Assembly: GCA_905221615.1 (NCBI GenBank)
Contig: CAJNDT010000321.1
Coordinates: forward strand, 179,152-243,151
DNA: 64,000 bases
Source of the DNA: Symbiodinium sp. CCMP2592
Lineage: Eukaryota > Sar > Dinophyceae > Suessiales > Symbiodiniaceae
Reading direction: 5' to 3'
The translations under genes were made by a program, and so were the position numbers. Positions 61,503 to 64,000 of the stretch are shown here, piece after piece (the stretch's first letter is position 1; every line of letters starts with the position of its first letter). The notes under the pieces were generated by a model. The model made no database searches. It was not told the origin of the DNA and saw nothing but the letters and a program-made list of their open reading frames with translations.

Positions 61503-62021
61503 GGGGGAGTTTTGTTATTCTTGCGCCGTTTCGGTTGCTTGGTCAGTGTCATCAGTACTGCTGTGTGCTCCTACTGCTGCTGTGCTTACTGATATTCCTG
61601 CAGGTATTGGCCTTCTTTGAATGATTCTCTTAATTGTTATCACGATTAATAATGTGATCTTCTATTGCTGAGTCGTCGACGTTGCTGTTCCCGTCCTCGT
61701 CTTCGGGCGTGTCTTCGTAGCAGCAGCAGCAGCAGCAGCAATGGGAGCAGGAGCAGGAGGTGGAGGAGGAGTCGTAGCAGCAGCCGCAGATAGTTTTCAG
61801 ATCCTACGCCTTAATCAAAGGTTACCGGCTTCCTGTCGGAACCTGTTGTATTTCTGGTCGGAATCCCAAAAACCACCCTAAATCATTTCTTGGCTGGGAT
61901 TTAGGTCGCATCATTGGCGGATTTCCCGTCACAAGATTTAGTCTGACTCCCAAACCGTTCCTGCCTTGCAAAAGCAAAGCAAGCCAAATATCCTTGCAAC
62001 ACCCAGACTCCTCGACCCTAA
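61503..62021. other. Putative 3' UTR and downstream, with GCA/GGA repeats
   Basis: No clear polyadenylation signal recognised. (GCA)n at 61720-61740 and GGAGCA/GGA units to 61790. No gene seen. Confidence 0.35.
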
Positions 62022-62122
62022 CCTAGGTGGCAATTTGGGAAACTTTTTAGTTTCCCATTGTGGTTCCTATAGAAGTACCTATTCATGACTACTTGTCAGA
62101 GCCCCAAAAACTACAACCCAGT
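62022..62122. mobile_element. Family M element, copy 2
   Basis: CCTAGGTGGCAATTTGGGAA ... GTACCTATTCATGACTAC ... CAGAGCCCCAAAAACTACA. Confidence 0.75.
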
Positions 62123-62176
62123 AACTCTTCAAGCTCTCAACCCACAACCCTCAACCTTGAACCCTCAACCAAGAAG

Positions 62177-62308
62177 CAGGCAGCAGAGGGGAAGGATGAA
62201 GACCTGGAGGCCATCGGTGGCAAATGGGGTGCGGATGGTGGAGACTCCACCCTTAGCACCTGCCGCGCGGATCATCCGAACGAGCCGATGGATGAGTTCA
62301 CAATCTGA
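62177..62308 (+). CDS. Second terminal-type exon, acidic tail
   Basis: After CCAAGAAG: QAAEGKDEDLEAIGGKWGAD, GGDSTLSTCRADHPNEPMDE, FTI and TGA 62306-62308. Phase 0 start, so it could replace or follow exon 61407 as an alternative tail, or end another gene. Confidence 0.45.
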   Translation, partial: QAAEGKDEDLEAIGGKWGADGGDSTLSTCRADHPNEPMDEFTI

Positions 62309-62541
62309 AACTGCAGTGAGTTCGTCGTATGAATGTGTGGATCGGCGATTTTCCGATCGGGGTTCATACCCACGTCTGCTCGATCCTCGGAGTTGAACTC
62401 CAAACCTGTCACAGTCCCAAAGAGCTCAAAAACCTACAGATGCTGTCATGACTTCATCATCTGGGCAGGTTCGGGGTCTTGGGCCTTGGAGTTCATCGTT
62501 TGAGTGGAGGGTTCTGGTTTTGCGGTTGGTTTCAGAGCCCA

Positions 62542-62630
62542 ATCCGGCTCTGAACCGGGGCCATTTCCGTCGAGTCGGAGCCCCAAGAACGGCCTTTGTG
62601 GGAGTGGAGTGGTTAGCACTGGCTGCTGTT
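62542..62630 (+). CDS. Candidate exon, unknown
   Basis: After GGTTTCAG: PNPALNRGHFRRVGAPRTAF then VGVEW, possible donor GTTAGC. Coding-like; gene unknown. Confidence 0.35.
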
Positions 62631-62863
62631 GTTTTCCTGTGAAATCCTGAGATCTTATGCCGTCAGCCCTAAACCTAAGCTCCAAGCCCTAAACCCTAAA
62701 CCCCAAACCCTAAACACATGTTAAACCCAAGACTGAGATTCGAAACCAGAGGCTTTCAGCTGTCCTACATTGTAAGGGCACGCACAAGTATAGGAGCACC
62801 GGTTCTGGGTCTAGTTTAGGTGCGTGGTTAGGGTTTAGGGTTTAGGGTTAAGCCGGTTTGCCC

Positions 62864-62937
62864 GACAAGAAGGAAACCGGCAGCAGCGCAGGCAGCACAT
62901 CAGCACCATTTCTTTATTTACCAGGGCGTGCCTTGTG
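62864..62937 (+). CDS. Candidate exon, unknown
   Basis: Frame LPDKKETGSSAGSTSAPFLY then LPGRAL and TGA. Ser/Gly-rich; splice context weak. Confidence 0.28.
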
Positions 62938-63339
62938 AGGCTCTCAAGAGCTCCTTGCCAAGGGACAGCTTCATATGAGGGTAGGAGTACAAACTCCTCA
63001 CCAAAGCCCCGTTAGACTTGCAGTAGGACGGTTTAGGGTTTGGGGTGATGTATTGTGATTCTTTGAGCTCTTTGAAGCCCAAACAAGCACCGCCCCAATC
63101 CAAGACCACAGCCCCAACACCCCCAACCCCAGCTCCGCAACCCAGAGACAAACCTGCACCTAGAGTAATGCGCTCAAGAATCGGGACATTTACTTGTGTT
63201 TGCTTTTTTTCGCATACCATGGTTCCTGTTTGGAAACCTTTTGAACCGCTAGTACAAGCCCTTGTAAATCCTAGAACCCGCTTCTAGAAAACATGGGCTC
63301 GACCAAGTCCAGTGCAGGGCCTTCGACACAGTAATTATC

Positions 63340-63463
63340 GAAAATTACAAGGGTAGTCTTTTTGGGTACCCTAAATATTAGGTGCCGTATTATTATAATA
63401 GGGACCCAAAAAGGGATCATAATTTTGACAACCACCCACACAGTAATTATCGAAAGTTACAAG
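63340..63463. mobile_element. Family B element with flanking 25-bp repeat
   Basis: Right arm intact (CATAATTTTGACAACCACCC), left arm diverged. ACACAGTAATTATCGAAA(A/G)TTACAAG-type sequence occurs at both edges (about 63327 and 63440), so the element looks bracketed by a long duplication. Confidence 0.65.
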
Positions 63464-63952
63464 TGCGTCCGCAAGATACATAATCGGCCATTGCACAGGT
63501 TCGAACCTTAAGAACGACGCCGCGCATGTAGATAGGGCAGAATGCGGCCAGAGGCTAGAACCCAACCCCCTTGGATTTTTAATGCCCTAAACCCAACACT
63601 CTGAAACTAGCCAGATCCCAAACCAAAATTCGCAACCTAGAAGCTGCATCATCTCCTAAACCCTAAACCCTAAACCCTAAAAGACGTCCTAGAGCCAGGA
63701 GCTTGAGTGTCAGCTCACGGGGGCCCCATTTGCTCCCTGCAAGTTTCGAGTTTTTGGTTTGCAATTCAGAGTATGCGGTTTTGAGTTTACATAGAACATT
63801 GGTTAGTTAAGTTCAGAGTTAGTTGATATTTAGAACTTAGAGGCCAGTTCAGGCTCAGGGAGTTTTGGATTTAGGATTGGGAAACTTGTGCTTGGGAGTA
63901 AACCGCTGATGCTTTGGGCTCAGGCGGGTCAGAACTCGCCCTTTCTGTCGGC

Positions 63953-64000
63953 AGAAGGGTAGCAGGGTAGTCCTTGAAGAGGACGGCCCGCACAAGAGTC
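63953..64000 (+). CDS. Candidate exon running off the window
   Basis: After TTCTGTCGGCAG: KGSRVVLEEDGPHKS, open to the last base. Likely an exon of the next gene. Confidence 0.4.

Noticed and set aside
1-64000. Plant origin, based on TTTAGGG
   Set aside because: The retroelement type, GA/GC donors and the EGF/FPIGIP membrane family point to a dinoflagellate; nothing plant-specific was seen.
1-64000. CRISPR array, tRNA, rRNA or bacterial operon
   Set aside because: Tandem arrays are contiguous satellites without unique spacers; no cloverleaf, rRNA core or Shine-Dalgarno-led gene string was found.

Overview
**Organism.** This is nuclear DNA of a dinoflagellate, inferred from three independent signs. 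(1) Hidden exons join in frame only if introns start with GC or GA as well as GT, and end in AG. (2) A decayed retroelement carries reverse transcriptase, RNase H-like and cytosine-methyltransferase-like segments of the kind common in Symbiodinium-type genomes. (3) The non-coding DNA is full of degenerate TTTAGGG/CCCTAAA, the telomere repeat type of dinoflagellates. I see no tRNA, rRNA, CRISPR array or bacterial gene. All translations and junctions were worked out by eye; no search or alignment was run.

**Layout.** Coding capacity is almost all in exons of 14-150 nt on the + strand, so long ORFs are mostly misleading. 1-4.3 kb: 3' half of a GFA/CENP-V-type gene (exons 29-77, 850-925, 4245-4326). 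4.3-9.1 kb: scattered candidate exons of one or two unidentified genes. 9.17 kb: a signal-peptide exon opening a phase-consistent run to about 12.9 kb. 17.3-26.5 kb: exons of a probable extracellular ligand-binding region. 27.1-33.0 kb: cysteine-rich EGF-like exons. 33.4-61.5 kb: exons of a multi-pass membrane region ending in an acidic tail with a stop at 61502. These pieces look like one giant gene of about 34-52 kb: signal peptide, ligand-binding ectodomain, EGF-like stalk, then many membrane helices. It belongs to a family I recall as abundant in dinoflagellates. The 5' limit is uncertain. From 48977 to 61502 the exons chain through every junction without a frame break. Beyond 61.5 kb are candidate exons of an alternative 3' end or the next gene.

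**Introns and mobile DNA.** Introns hold telomere-like filler, microsatellites and at least fifteen families of about 80-130 bp inverted-repeat (MITE-like) elements, here named A-O. Several copies start or stop at splice sites; two introns of 123 and 134 nt are almost entirely one element each, as expected of introners. A 1.54 kb element with a 10-bp target duplication lies at 20786-22321. A degenerate retroelement with its 3' repeats occupies about 33.7-38.6 kb, inside an intron of the membrane-protein gene and in the same orientation.

**Main discoveries.** A phase-validated set of GT, GC and GA donors; introner-like elements caught as whole introns; and a 47-nt telomere-repeat insertion seen by direct comparison with an uninterrupted relative 90 bp away.
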